Positions 34,575 to 44,581 of a stretch of DNA of 64,000 nt are shown in pieces. The first letter of the stretch is position 1. Every line of letters starts with the position of its first letter. The stretch covers positions 310,001 to 374,000 of the forward strand of contig JADJQT010000002.1 in assembly GCA_016712595.1 (NCBI GenBank), written 5' to 3'. The notes under the pieces were generated by a model. That model worked only from the letters and a program-made list of their open reading frames with translations, did no database searches and was not told the origin of the DNA. This DNA is from Rhodospirillales bacterium. GTDB lineage: Bacteria > Pseudomonadota > Alphaproteobacteria > Rhodospirillales > Defluviicoccaceae. Made by a program: the position numbers and the translations under genes.

Positions 34575-35423
34575 ATGTCGACTTCGACTGAAGGCGTTTA
34601 CCGCCTTCCGGTTTCCATCCGCATTCTCGAAGACGTCGACATTTCAGGAACGTGGCTGTCACAAGGCTGGCGCGATTTCCGCAGCGCGCCGGGTGTCAGC
34701 CTCGCCTATGGCGGAACCTTCGTCGTTATCGCGCTTGCGCTTACGCTGGGATTTTCCGTCGCCGGCCTCGGCGCGCTGATCCTGCCGATTGCCGGGGGCT
34801 TCGCCATCGTCGCGCCGATCCTGGTCGTCGGTCTTTATGACGTCAGCCGGCGGCTCGAGGCAGGACTGCCGGCGACACTCACCGACTGCTTCGGCGCCTT
34901 CTCACGAAGCGCCAGCCAGCTTTCGGCGATGGGCGTCGTGTTGCTGCTGTGTTGTCTCGTCTGGGTGCTGCTCGCGCTCTTGCTGTTTGCCCTGATCTTC
35001 GGTCGCGAGCCGCCGCCGCTGGACGCGTTCATCGTCGACATCGTCTTTTCGATCCAAGGTGCGTTGCTGCTCATCTTGGGCTCCATCGTGGGCGCCTGCC
35101 TCACGGCTGCGGTATTCAGTCTCACCGCCGTGTCCGTCCCGTTGATCTATGACCGTCCGATCGACGTGCTCACCGCGATCGGCGTGAGCTTGCTCGTCGT
35201 TCGCGGCAATGTGCGGGTGATGTTCGGCTGGGCTGCGATGATCGCGCTGATCACCGCGCTGGGTATCGCGACGGCCTTCATCGGCCTTGCCGTCGGCGTT
35301 CCCGTGCTTGCCTACGCAACTTGGCACGCCTATCGAAGCGTGATCACCGATGGTCCGATCTACGCGGACGATGCGCAGTTGCCGCCGGTGCGAAAGGTCG
35401 AAGACGCGGGCGCCGTCACCTGA
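34575..35423 (+). CDS. DUF2189 integral membrane protein
   Basis: 282 residues, about six membrane segments. The start RLPVSIRILEDVDISGTWLSQGWRDFRSAPGVSLAYG matches DUF2189 (a short cytosolic part, then GxxxDF..AP before the first helix). FSLTAVSVPLIYDRPIDVLTAIGVSL is the conserved later region. Function unknown. GGGGAG sits eight bases before the ATG. It follows the cox genes by 117 bases, so it may or may not share their transcript. Confidence 0.8.
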   Translation: MSTSTEGVYRLPVSIRILEDVDISGTWLSQGWRDFRSAPGVSLAYGGTFVVIALALTLGFSVAGLGALILPIAGGFAIVAPILVVGLYDVSRRLEAGLPATLTDCFGAFSRSASQLSAMGVVLLLCCLVWVLLALLLFALIFGREPPPLDAFIVDIVFSIQGALLLILGSIVGACLTAAVFSLTAVSVPLIYDRPIDVLTAIGVSLLVVRGNVRVMFGWAAMIALITALGIATAFIGLAVGVPVLAYATWHAYRSVITDGPIYADDAQLPPVRKVEDAGAVT

Positions 35424-35488
35424 GCGTACCGCCCAGTCCGGCCCCAGGAGCGGCGATCGACCCTGCCGACGGCCGGACACCGGCTCCA

Positions 35489-37285
35489 GTGCCGGACGAA
35501 TGGCTCGCGAAAGCGATTGAAAGCCACGGACAATGGCTCGCATCGAACGGTGAAACCGGGCGCCGGGCGATGCTCTCCGGCGCGGTGCTGGCCAAGGCGT
35601 CGCTACGGGGCGCCCAGCTTCGCCAGGCGTGCCTCGCCGCCGTCGACCTCAAAGGGGCGAATCTCGCTGGGGCCGATCTGGCGAACGCCGATCTTGAGGC
35701 GGCCGATCTTGAGGGCGCAAACCTCGAGGAGGCGGATGTCCTTGGGGCTAACCTGCGGCGAAGCGTGCTGCGCGCGACCCGCCTGCGGGGCATCCGCGGT
35801 CTTGCGCGTGCCGCCTTGAACGACGCCGATTTTGAAGGCGCCTCCGGACTGACGGGCGATGAGTTTGCCGGCGCCGATCTCGCCGGTGTCAGGCTTCCCG
35901 CGACCCTCTCCTTCGAGGCCCGCCTCGCCTATATCGCCGAGAGCAGCCAGAACGCCCGGCCGGCGTTCCTATCGATTCTCTTATCGTGCGTGCTCATCAT
36001 CCTTACGGTGATTTCGACGCCCGACCACGCCCTCCTGTCGAACGCGTCACTGGCGCTCCTGCCCGACTTGTCGATCAACATTCCTGCCGCCTCATTCTTT
36101 TGGGTCGCGCCGATTCTGCTGCTTGGCCTTTACGTCTACCTGCACCTGCAGATGTTCGGGATCGGCGAGACCTTGGCGTCGCTGCCCGCCGTGTTCCCCG
36201 ACGGAACGCCGCTCGACAGGCGCGCCTATCCGTGGATCGGAACAAAACTCCTGCGGATGAAAGGTGGCTGGAAGCGCCTGCAGTTCGAGGAAATCCTCAC
36301 CATCCTGCTCCTCTGGGGCACCGTGCCGGCGACACTTCTGGCGATCTGGATCCGATATCTGCCGCTGCGCGACTGGTTGGTCAGCGGGGTGCACGTCGTG
36401 CTCATTACCGGCTGTGCCTCGGCGGCGATGCGCTTTTTCGAGCAGACCGCTTCGACGATGTCATGCGGACGGATGCAGCTGACCAGGCGCCGTCCGTTGT
36501 TGTGCATTCTCGCTGCCATGCTCACCGCTGTTACGCTGGGTGTCGGCCTGTTTCCGATCGTCTTCGATGCCAACCCGCGAAAAATCGGCTTTTTCGTCGT
36601 CGATATCCGCGCGTCCGAACTCAAGGGTATGGATCTGCGCAAAAAAGATCTTCGCTATGCGACCGCTTCCAAATCCGACGTCTCCGGGTCTGATCTGCGC
36701 GATTCAGACCTGCGCCGCGCCGATTTTCAGCGATCGCGGTTCGAGGGCGCCGACCTCGAAAGCGCCCGGCTCGACCGCACCGACCTCGATGGCTCCGATT
36801 TTCAAAACGCCTGTTTGCGCAAGGCGGTGCTGATGGACGCTGATCTCGAAGATGCCGATTTCCGCGGCGCCTATCTCGGCCTCGCCGATCTTCGCACGCC
36901 GCTGTTGACCCGCGGTAACTTTGCCGACGCCAACTTGCAGGGCGCCAATCTGCGCGGCGCGGTTCTGGCGCAGGCGGACTTTTCCGGGGCCAGCATCGGC
37001 TGCTTTGTCGCTCACCGCAAGGAGCCGGACTCGGTCGTCGAATGTCCCGATTTTGCCGGAGCAATTCTTGACGGGGCACGCCTGTCCGGGGCCGACCTTC
37101 GCTACGTGCGCGGGTTGACGCCCGAGCAGCTCGCATCAGCCTGTGGCGACGCGCAAACGCAATTACCGCACGGTCTCTTTGTGCCCATGTGTCCAGAGGG
37201 CCGAGCGGTGGAACCGAGCGAACCGCGCTCCTCCGCGCAAAACCCCTGCGAGCACGAGATGCGCGATGACCGCTGGCAGCCGTAA
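35489..37285 (+). CDS. Pentapeptide-repeat membrane protein (repeat-TM-repeat)
   Basis: 598 residues with the GTG start used here. It has a first pentapeptide-repeat block (about 29-137; LKGANLAGADLANADLEAADLEG), a central region with about five membrane helices (160-357), then a second repeat block (376-545; DFQRSRFEGADLESARLDRTDL). A(D/N)LXX repeats fold as a right-handed quadrilateral helix; some DNA-mimic relatives protect gyrase, but membrane forms are uncharacterised. The start is doubtful: no ATG lies upstream of the repeats, a CTG overlaps the DUF2189 stop, and a TTG at 35321 lies inside DUF2189. Confidence 0.75.
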   Translation: MPDEWLAKAIESHGQWLASNGETGRRAMLSGAVLAKASLRGAQLRQACLAAVDLKGANLAGADLANADLEAADLEGANLEEADVLGANLRRSVLRATRLRGIRGLARAALNDADFEGASGLTGDEFAGADLAGVRLPATLSFEARLAYIAESSQNARPAFLSILLSCVLIILTVISTPDHALLSNASLALLPDLSINIPAASFFWVAPILLLGLYVYLHLQMFGIGETLASLPAVFPDGTPLDRRAYPWIGTKLLRMKGGWKRLQFEEILTILLLWGTVPATLLAIWIRYLPLRDWLVSGVHVVLITGCASAAMRFFEQTASTMSCGRMQLTRRRPLLCILAAMLTAVTLGVGLFPIVFDANPRKIGFFVVDIRASELKGMDLRKKDLRYATASKSDVSGSDLRDSDLRRADFQRSRFEGADLESARLDRTDLDGSDFQNACLRKAVLMDADLEDADFRGAYLGLADLRTPLLTRGNFADANLQGANLRGAVLAQADFSGASIGCFVAHRKEPDSVVECPDFAGAILDGARLSGADLRYVRGLTPEQLASACGDAQTQLPHGLFVPMCPEGRAVEPSEPRSSAQNPCEHEMRDDRWQP

Positions 37286-37299
37286 GAAGGGCTTGCCCA

Positions 37300-38985
37300 T
37301 CAACCGTCGCCATCCTGGCGGAACGCCCACTTGAGGCGGGCTCCATCGCGGCCGGTCTCGCCGGATACGACAATCTGTTGCGTCCGTCGCGGCTGGTCGG
37401 CCACACCGAGATAGGCGCTCTCCTCAAGTGAAAGCAACCCACCAACGGCGAGGAAGCGCCATACCGCCGAACTCGGCAGCTTCAATTCGACAGACACTCC
37501 ATCTGCGGACAGGCTGGCGCGAACGTCCGGGTGAAGATGGAATCTCGCTTCGAAACGCCGCCCGCGCCGCCCGTCGAGGCTATCCTCGCCACGGATCTCG
37601 CTGCCGGCGTCAGTGACATAAAGCCGGCGACGATGAACGATGCCGAAGTGGCGATGGTAGCCGTCATGGCTCATATCGAGCCAGACGGCACCGTCGGCGG
37701 ACTGCCGTTCGCAGCGCGTGTGGATCGGGCGCGTCGTGATCCAGCCGCCGGCGCGGACGCTGGCATTGCCGATGCCAACGGTTGAATGCGCGGCCGTCGA
37801 TCGCAACGCGGCATGCCATCTCGGGTCATCTCCGGCGAAGGCGCCGCAGTTGACGACGAGGCGCTCACGCCCGATGCTCAATTCAAAGGCGAGCGGCGAG
37901 GCATGGCCGTTGGCCGGGGGAGAGCCGGCGTCGACGAGCAAAAGCATCCGTCCCGCCGACACACGCTCGAAGCCTGTCTGAGGCAGACTTGCGACCGCGC
38001 TGGTACTGACGCGGCTTGCCGCCAGCAGCGAATCGATCAACGTCCGGTCGGATTCCTTGGCGCCGTGGAAAAGCGCAAGCCTTCCGTCGCCGTGACGGAG
38101 GGTACGCAGTGCCGGCGCCATGATCTGAATGGCTGAATTCACCACATCGAGCGGCTGTTGATGCGCCTCATCGAGGGCCGAACGAATCTCCACCAGGGAT
38201 CGGAAGATCGAGAGTTGCACGGCCGGATTTCGTCCGACGTGGCCACCATCAGCAAGGATGTGATGGGCAATCGCGCTTTCGAGCCGGCCTAACGCCGGCG
38301 CAAGCGGTACGGCGTCGAGGCACAACGCCGCGGCAATCTCGCCTTCCGCGGCGTCGAACACGCCCGGCTCCTTGGCGATGCTGTTGGCGATGCGTGCGAG
38401 GTGTCGGGCTTGCCTGCCGGCGGATTCAAGGAATCGGACGCGCTCGTCGCCATCGGCCCCGTCGAGAACGAACTCTGCGGCGGCGAGCCACGCGGCGAGA
38501 CGTCGGCCAAGCACCGCGGGCGACCAGGCAAGCTCCGTCCAACGGCGATTTGCGCTGATCCAATTGGTGACGAGGGCGCGGGCGCGGACACGGGCCTCGC
38601 CGGTTCCGATGGCCGCAAGGTCGCCGAGCCAAGCGAACCCATGCAAGGCAGCGGCAAGCGTGCGTCCGGGGGGCAGGACTGAAAACGGCATGACGCCAAA
38701 CGGCACGCGCCGGCCATAGAACAAGAACTCCTTGCCGACGATCGCGTCCGCCTGCGTGCGGTCGCCGGGCGCGTGGCAGGGAAAGCCTCTCAACAGCTGA
38801 TTGGGAACCGGACCATCGAGCACGAGGCGACGGTAAAGCGCGGAACGAAAGACGAGATTTGAGCACAGCGCGCGGAGGGAACCGGGAAAGCCGTCTGCAG
38901 ACATCGCCGTCGAGCCGATCGGGGGCCGCATATCGTCACGATAGGGGATGATGGCCTTTTCAACTGACGCCGATCCCTCTTTCAT
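37300..38985 (-). CDS. Heparinase II/III family protein
   Basis: 561 residues. An N-terminal alpha/alpha-barrel part (about 60-330, with WISANRRWTELAWSPAVLGRRLAAWL) precedes a C-terminal beta-sandwich (HSTVGIGN, SHDGYHRHFGIVHRRRLYV). This matches heparinase II/III-like polysaccharide lyases, which commonly follow rsmB in alphaproteobacteria. No signal peptide is evident, so an external polysaccharide substrate is doubtful. The gene could process cell-envelope sugar. Start chosen at 38985; 39039 is an alternative. It follows rsmB on the same strand, and converges with the pentapeptide gene. Confidence 0.8.
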   Translation of the reverse strand: MKEGSASVEKAIIPYRDDMRPPIGSTAMSADGFPGSLRALCSNLVFRSALYRRLVLDGPVPNQLLRGFPCHAPGDRTQADAIVGKEFLFYGRRVPFGVMPFSVLPPGRTLAAALHGFAWLGDLAAIGTGEARVRARALVTNWISANRRWTELAWSPAVLGRRLAAWLAAAEFVLDGADGDERVRFLESAGRQARHLARIANSIAKEPGVFDAAEGEIAAALCLDAVPLAPALGRLESAIAHHILADGGHVGRNPAVQLSIFRSLVEIRSALDEAHQQPLDVVNSAIQIMAPALRTLRHGDGRLALFHGAKESDRTLIDSLLAASRVSTSAVASLPQTGFERVSAGRMLLLVDAGSPPANGHASPLAFELSIGRERLVVNCGAFAGDDPRWHAALRSTAAHSTVGIGNASVRAGGWITTRPIHTRCERQSADGAVWLDMSHDGYHRHFGIVHRRRLYVTDAGSEIRGEDSLDGRRGRRFEARFHLHPDVRASLSADGVSVELKLPSSAVWRFLAVGGLLSLEESAYLGVADQPRRTQQIVVSGETGRDGARLKWAFRQDGDG

Positions 38986-39062
38986 CGTTTCGCCCGCCCT
39001 CGCTGGTCGCGGCCCGACGCCGGGAAGAGAGGGCGCCATCGGCGGTGTTGCCCTCACTCTTC

Positions 39063-40400
39063 TTACCGACGCATCAGCCGCGCGGCAAAAAATCCGTCCA
39101 TGCCGCCGACGTCGGCAAGGTAGAAAGGAAGAGTGCGCATATCTCCTTGCGATGTCAAAAACTGGTCGCATCCACCGATTTCAGCGGCATCGATGGGAGC
39201 GCGCGTCCATCCATCGGCCATATCGAGGAACGAATCAACCACCCCTTCGCCTTCTTGGACTTGGAGCGAACATGCGCAATAGACCAGGATGCCGCCTGGG
39301 GCTACCAGATTGGCTGCAGCCTTCAGCAATCGCGTCTGTAGCGCGGCGAGCTTCTTTACGTCCTCGGCCGATTTCAATCGGGCGACGTCGGGGTGGCGGC
39401 GGATCGTCCCGGTCGCCGAACAGGGAGCGTCGAGCAGCACACAGTCCGCCAGCCCCTCCGGTTGCCAGGTTGCGGCATCGGCGACGACCGTCTCGGCGGG
39501 CAGCCCAAGACGCCGCAGGTTCTCCTCAAGGCGCGCAAGCCGCTTGGGTGAGCGATCGAGCGCAATCACATGGGCGCCGGCCGCGGCGAGCTGCGCCGAT
39601 TTTCCACCCGGCGCGGCGCACAGATCGAATACCCGCCGGCCGGCAACGTCTTTGAACAGTCGCGCGGGCAGCGACGCGGCGACGTCCTGGACCCACCACA
39701 GGCCCTCATCGTAGCCAGCGATCTCCGCTACGGCGCCGAAAGCGGGGAGGCGCAACGTGCCTGTCGGCAGGCGCCCGACATCGGTGCGGGCGAGAAGTGA
39801 CGCGACGTTGGCATCGGGTTTGATCGTCAGATCGAGAGGTGGCTCGCCAAGGTGTGCCGTGGCGATGGAGCGCGCCGCTGCCGGCCCGTAAGCGTGCGTC
39901 CAGTCTCGCCATAGCCAATCGGGCGTGTTCAGCCGCGCGGCATCCTGGGCGGAAAGGATCTCGGCGCCTTCGGTGGCGAGGCGACGGAGCAGGGAGTTGA
40001 TCAGCGGTACGTGCCCGTTTTGGCGCATGCTGCGGGCGAGTGTCACGGTGGTATGAACGGCCGCGTATGCTGGCGTGTTCAGGAACAGAAGCTGAGCGGC
40101 GCCGAGCCGCAGGAGGTGCTTGACCAACTGACGCCGTTCGGGAAGGGGGCGGGCGAGGCGCCCGTCAACGGCGTCATCAATTTGTCCCAGGCGGCGGAGG
40201 ACGGTCGAGGCGAGGTTGAACGCGAACGCCCGGTCGCGCGAAGGCAATGGAATCGATTGTACCTGGGCATCGAACGCCTCGTCCAAGGGACGGCGCTGGT
40301 CAAGAACCGCCGCGATCGTCGTCAGGGCGGCGTATCGCGCCTGTTGACCGGATTCAACGCCCTCAGCGTCCCGGCTGAGATGCCCGGCGGCGATGCTCAC
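39063..40400 (-). CDS. rsmB: 16S rRNA (cytosine-967 C5)-methyltransferase RsmB
   Basis: 445 residues. Modifies C967 of 16S rRNA with SAM. An N-terminal NusB-like RNA-binding domain (about 20-160, with QLVKHLLRLGAAQLLFL) is followed by the methylase domain: FDLCAAPGGKSAQLA binds SAM, and the two catalytic cysteines lie in DAPCSATG and YCACSLQ. The end GMDGFFAARL is typical. The start is GTG with a weak ribosome site. Upstream htpX and downstream heparinase genes lie on the same strand. Confidence 0.93.
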   Translation of the reverse strand: MSIAAGHLSRDAEGVESGQQARYAALTTIAAVLDQRRPLDEAFDAQVQSIPLPSRDRAFAFNLASTVLRRLGQIDDAVDGRLARPLPERRQLVKHLLRLGAAQLLFLNTPAYAAVHTTVTLARSMRQNGHVPLINSLLRRLATEGAEILSAQDAARLNTPDWLWRDWTHAYGPAAARSIATAHLGEPPLDLTIKPDANVASLLARTDVGRLPTGTLRLPAFGAVAEIAGYDEGLWWVQDVAASLPARLFKDVAGRRVFDLCAAPGGKSAQLAAAGAHVIALDRSPKRLARLEENLRRLGLPAETVVADAATWQPEGLADCVLLDAPCSATGTIRRHPDVARLKSAEDVKKLAALQTRLLKAAANLVAPGGILVYCACSLQVQEGEGVVDSFLDMADGWTRAPIDAAEIGGCDQFLTSQGDMRTLPFYLADVGGMDGFFAARLMRR

Positions 40401-40524
40401 GCGTGCTGTGGATCCGATTGCCGGCCGCAGCCGTTGCGCCGCAGGTCCATGCGCACGTGTTCCTTACCCGCAGGGTCCGTCTCCACGAGGCCCGTCCTCG
40501 GCAATGGCGCCTTCGCGGGGACCA

Positions 40525-41385
40525 TCATCCCCAAGGGCCGGAACTCCCGGTGCGGGCGGCCAGCTCGCGCAGGGCGCGGACGCGGTTCTCGGTCGACGGG
40601 TGGGTAGAGAACAGATTGTCCATCGAGCGCCCGTGGAGCGGGTTGACGATGAAGAGATGCGCGGTGGCTGGGTTGTGCTCGGCGGCCGGATTGTCGATGC
40701 GCCGGGTGCTTGATTCCAGCTTCTGCAAGGCGGACGCGAGCCACATCGGATGTCCGCAGATTTCGGCCCCCATGCGATCGGCGGCGTACTCGCGTGTGCG
40801 CGAAATGGCGAACTGCACCAGCATCGCCGCCAACGGAGCCAGGATGGCGGCAAGGATACCGGTGATTGCTCCTGCCTGGTTTTCGCGATTCCCACCGAAG
40901 AACAGGCCAAAATTGGCCAGCATGCCAAGCGCGCCGGCGAGAGTCGCGGTTACAGTCATGATCAACGTATCGCGATTGCGCACATGCGCAAGCTCGTGCG
41001 CCATGACGCCCGCCAATTCCTGATGGCTGAGGGAACGGATAAGCCCGGTGGTCGCCGCCACCGCAGCATGCTGCGGATCCCGGCCCGTTGCGAAAGCATT
41101 GGGTTGCGGTGAATCGATAACGTACACGCGCGGCATCGGCAACTGCGCGCGACCGGCGAGCTGGGCGACGAGGCCATGGAGCTCCGGGGCCGAACGCGCG
41201 TCGACCTCTTGCGCATTGTACATGCGCAAAACGACCTTGTCGGCGTTCCAGTAGGCGAACACGTTGGTGCCGATGGCCACTGCCAGCGCCACCAGCATTC
41301 CGGTCTGCCCGCCAATCAGCCAGCCAAGGGCCAGAAACAGCGCGGTTAATCCCGCGAGCAGCAAAGACGTTCGCACCAGACTCAT
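40525..41385 (-). CDS. htpX: Membrane zinc metalloprotease HtpX
   Basis: 286 residues. Membrane quality-control protease that cleaves misfolded membrane proteins. Two N-terminal helices (about 7-50) precede the zinc motif HELAH in ELAGVMAHELAHVRNRD. A further pair of helices follows, then REYAADRMGAEICG with the third ligand Glu. MPRVYVIDSPQPNAFATGRDP is diagnostic. The ATG at 41385 gives the standard beginning MSLVRTSLLL. Divergent from the DUF1674 gene. Confidence 0.96.
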   Translation of the reverse strand: MSLVRTSLLLAGLTALFLALGWLIGGQTGMLVALAVAIGTNVFAYWNADKVVLRMYNAQEVDARSAPELHGLVAQLAGRAQLPMPRVYVIDSPQPNAFATGRDPQHAAVAATTGLIRSLSHQELAGVMAHELAHVRNRDTLIMTVTATLAGALGMLANFGLFFGGNRENQAGAITGILAAILAPLAAMLVQFAISRTREYAADRMGAEICGHPMWLASALQKLESSTRRIDNPAAEHNPATAHLFIVNPLHGRSMDNLFSTHPSTENRVRALRELAARTGSSGPWG

Positions 41386-41495
41386 GACCGTAGAAATCCC
41401 GCTTGCGAGGAACGCCGGACATCGCACACGTTCGATAGTGTTGTAGTGATCGGTCGACCCTGCCACAAGAGATCAACCACGAAAGGATCGCCGCC

Positions 41496-41726
41496 GTGAA
41501 CAATGAAACGCAGACATCTTCGGGTTTGGATTCACCAACGATCGCGGTACCGCCCGACGAGCAAGCGCCGATACCGGCCCGATCCGGCGATGCGCAGCTT
41601 GAGGGCGCGATACCGGCCGATGTGGGCCCAGGCGACGTGGTAACTGACGAGCTTGGTGGGCCGAAAGGGCTGGAGCCGACGCGCTTCGGCGATTGGGAGC
41701 GCAAGGGGCGCTGCATTGATTTTTAG
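41496..41726 (+). CDS. DUF1674 (SDHAF4-like) protein
   Basis: 76 residues. The C-terminal GGPKGLEPTRFGDWERKGRCIDF is the complete DUF1674 signature shared with mitochondrial succinate dehydrogenase assembly factor 4, which binds flavinated SdhA. The first 50 residues are acidic and disordered. Succinate dehydrogenase genes are not in the window. Linkage with htpX and rsmB is common in alphaproteobacteria. The role in SDH assembly is inferred from the family. Confidence 0.88.
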   Translation: MNNETQTSSGLDSPTIAVPPDEQAPIPARSGDAQLEGAIPADVGPGDVVTDELGGPKGLEPTRFGDWERKGRCIDF

Positions 41727-41848
41727 TCGCGGGTCCTGCCCGCCAACCGCCTTGGCCGCTTGATGGCCGATTAGACCAAGCGTCTTTCCGCGCGTACGCC
41801 TGCTTTCGCGCGGCGGGAGTGACCGCCGGCAAATGACCGGTCCCGCGG

Positions 41849-44581
41849 TTATCCCAACAGGCGCATTCCGTTTCGGTGCTGGGCCTTCGTTCGATACATC
41901 TCGGTGTCCGCGTGGCGGCACAGCCCCTCGCGATCATAACCATCGTCCGGGTAGACGGCGATGCCGAGGCTGACGCCGATCTCGGCACGGACGTGATCGA
42001 GACAAAAGGGGCGCGAAAGCTCAGCCGTGATCTTGGCGGCGATCCGTTCGGCGTCCTGGCGTTCGTGCACATCGGGCAAAACGATCGCGAATTCATCGCC
42101 GCCGAAGCGGGATACCGTATCAGTCTGGCGAACGACGGAGCGCAGGCGTTGACCGACCTGGGTGAGCAACTGGTCGCCGGTCGCATGTCCCCAGGTGTCG
42201 TTGATCTCCTTGAAACGGTCGAGGTCGAGCACCAGGATGGCGACTTTCCTGGCGTTGCGTTGGGCGTGCAGGATGTCGTGCTCGATCCGGTCGTAGAGCA
42301 GGGCACGGTTGGCGAGCCCCGTGAGAAAGTCGTGCTGCGCGAGGTAGCGGATGCGGTCTTCGTGGCTCTTGCGCTCGGTGATGTCGTTGAGCAGGGCGAT
42401 ATAGCGACAGATCGTTCCACGGTCGTCGCGCACGGCAAAGGTTGGCATTTCGACGACGTAAATCTCACCATTCTTTCGGCGGTTGACAACTTCGCCCTTC
42501 CATCGTCCCCGGTCGGCAACGGCGGCGGTGATGGTCATAAACAAATCTACTGCCTGCCGGTCGAGGCTGAGCATACGCGCGTCCGAACCGATAAGTTCAT
42601 CGGAAGAATATCCACTCATCTCGATTAGGGCGCGGTTGACGCTGAGGATAATGCCTTGATCGTCCGTAATCAAAATTCCCTCGGAACAGTTCTCGAACAC
42701 CTCCGCCGACAGCAGAAGCATCTTTTCCGCTTCTTTCCGCTCGGTGATGTCGGTAATAATACCGACCAGCATGTCATTCCCGGGTTTGTCAAAGATCACT
42801 GATTTTTTCGTCAGGATCACGTGCTCCCGGCCGGCCGCATTGGTGATGACTTCTTCATTCAGATTGACCTGCCTGTGAGTAAAGACAAGATTGTCAATCT
42901 TGCGGAACACGGCGCACTGCTCTTCAAGGAAACACTCGGTATCGTCCGTGCCGACCAGCCGCTCGCGTGGGTATCCAAAGAAATCGCAGGCGGCATCGTT
43001 GACGAAGACCATCCGATGTTGCCGGTCCTTGACGAAAACAGGTTGAGGGATGGCATCGAGGACCTGACGGAAAAAGGCGTGGCTGCGGGCGAGGACTTCT
43101 TCAGCCGCCTTGTGTTCGGTAACATCGATGGTGATCGCGATCAGTCCCCGGGCTGCCCCTTCCGCGTCGTTCAACGGCGACTTTACCACCAGCCAGTGAC
43201 GCAGATTTCCCTCGGCATCATGCCCTGAGGTTTCGTAAATCCGCCTCTCCGGTTTGGCGAAGAAGTCATCGTTCTTAAGACAAAACGCCGCCTCCTCGCT
43301 TGGGGAGAAAGCATCCCTGACGGACTTGCCGACGAGTGAAGCCCTTGCCCGGCCGACCAGATCGGCGAACGCTTGATTGCAATCGAGACAGCGGCCGTCG
43401 GTGTCGACGAAAAACACCGGCGTCGGCAGGTTTTCCAGCAGGGTCTGGTTGAATACAACGGAATCGCGAAGTGCCCGCTCGGCTTCGGCGAGTTGACTGG
43501 TGGCTTGCGAGCGGCGCGCTCCTTCCCGGCCGAGCAGCAGGCAGAGCACGGCCGCAAGAGACAACATCGCTCCGGCGAGCAGCGCCGGCCTGATGAGATG
43601 GTCACGCAGCAAACTGATCGGGGTGTCAGGCCGAAAAACCGCGATCGTCCAACCCTCATCCGGATCAAAGGTGCCGTCTGCGGCCGGCTGCGCGAGATCG
43701 ATCGAGTTTGCGATCGTCCCGCCGGCGAAAGGAAAGGGCAAGGTCGCATAAAGGAAGGTTCCGTCGGTATCGCGATAAAGGCCGCTACCCGTCTGGCGGA
43801 TTGTCGCCCATGCGTCGGGACGGAGGGCGGCAAAGCTCGTGCCTCGTGGATCGCCGATAACGGATTTAGCCGCGAGGTGTAATTCCACTGCCGAATTCGG
43901 TGATTCAATCCAGTTGCCATGGCTGTCGAGCACCATAACACCGCCCACTTCCGGTGCCGCCCGCCGGAGCGCGTCGAGCAAACCGGCAAGGGCGAGATCG
44001 ACCGTCAGAACACCCTGATCGTTGCCGTGCTCATCCGCCAGCCGTTGAACGATGCGAATGAACGGAACATCCAGCCGGTTCGTGGGGCCGGACGGCACCG
44101 CACCGAATTTGACGACGGGCCGATCGTCCGTTCGCTCGACCCGCAGTTCGCGGCCGTCTCGCGCGTCGACCCATCGGAACATCGTATAGTCGTTCTTCGA
44201 CGACGCGAACGCGAGGAGCGCGTCCGACAGTCGATGTTTCCCATCGATGTTGGAACTGCCGGCGTTGAGGTCGTCGCCGTCGACCCAGTGAGAAATCGTT
44301 GCGAGGTCTGCGGCGACACTGCGCAAACTCGCATCGATCATCGCCGATTGCACGTCAATGGCCTGGACCGTGGCGCGATAATCATGATCCTCGAGCGACT
44401 TCCAGCGATCGACGACAACGATCGCGAAGCCGACGAGGATGATGACCGCCGCCGGCAAGAAGCGCTCGAGAAAGCGCCGCCACGGTTGTCCTGCCACGCA
44501 AGCCGGAGCAAGAGACGCAGTGGCAATGTGAGCTTGGTTGGCACTGCTCAAGACGCAGAAGTTCCCCGGAGTGGACGCCAT
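41849..44581 (-). CDS. Membrane diguanylate cyclase with extracytoplasmic sensor and three PAS domains
   Basis: 910 residues. Two membrane helices (about 41-59 and 328-348) bracket a 270-residue periplasmic dCache-like sensor. Cytosolic PAS domains follow at about 375-490, 500-615 and 625-740, each followed by a PAC-like end (ITIDVTEHK, ITDITERK, LNDITERK). The GGDEF domain has an intact active motif GGDEF at 827-831 and an intact inhibitory I-site RQTD five residues before it. No EAL domain. It should make cyclic di-GMP with product inhibition; the ligand sensed is unknown. Monocistronic, 381 bases from the RTX gene. Confidence 0.93.
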   Translation of the reverse strand: MASTPGNFCVLSSANQAHIATASLAPACVAGQPWRRFLERFLPAAVIILVGFAIVVVDRWKSLEDHDYRATVQAIDVQSAMIDASLRSVAADLATISHWVDGDDLNAGSSNIDGKHRLSDALLAFASSKNDYTMFRWVDARDGRELRVERTDDRPVVKFGAVPSGPTNRLDVPFIRIVQRLADEHGNDQGVLTVDLALAGLLDALRRAAPEVGGVMVLDSHGNWIESPNSAVELHLAAKSVIGDPRGTSFAALRPDAWATIRQTGSGLYRDTDGTFLYATLPFPFAGGTIANSIDLAQPAADGTFDPDEGWTIAVFRPDTPISLLRDHLIRPALLAGAMLSLAAVLCLLLGREGARRSQATSQLAEAERALRDSVVFNQTLLENLPTPVFFVDTDGRCLDCNQAFADLVGRARASLVGKSVRDAFSPSEEAAFCLKNDDFFAKPERRIYETSGHDAEGNLRHWLVVKSPLNDAEGAARGLIAITIDVTEHKAAEEVLARSHAFFRQVLDAIPQPVFVKDRQHRMVFVNDAACDFFGYPRERLVGTDDTECFLEEQCAVFRKIDNLVFTHRQVNLNEEVITNAAGREHVILTKKSVIFDKPGNDMLVGIITDITERKEAEKMLLLSAEVFENCSEGILITDDQGIILSVNRALIEMSGYSSDELIGSDARMLSLDRQAVDLFMTITAAVADRGRWKGEVVNRRKNGEIYVVEMPTFAVRDDRGTICRYIALLNDITERKSHEDRIRYLAQHDFLTGLANRALLYDRIEHDILHAQRNARKVAILVLDLDRFKEINDTWGHATGDQLLTQVGQRLRSVVRQTDTVSRFGGDEFAIVLPDVHERQDAERIAAKITAELSRPFCLDHVRAEIGVSLGIAVYPDDGYDREGLCRHADTEMYRTKAQHRNGMRLLG

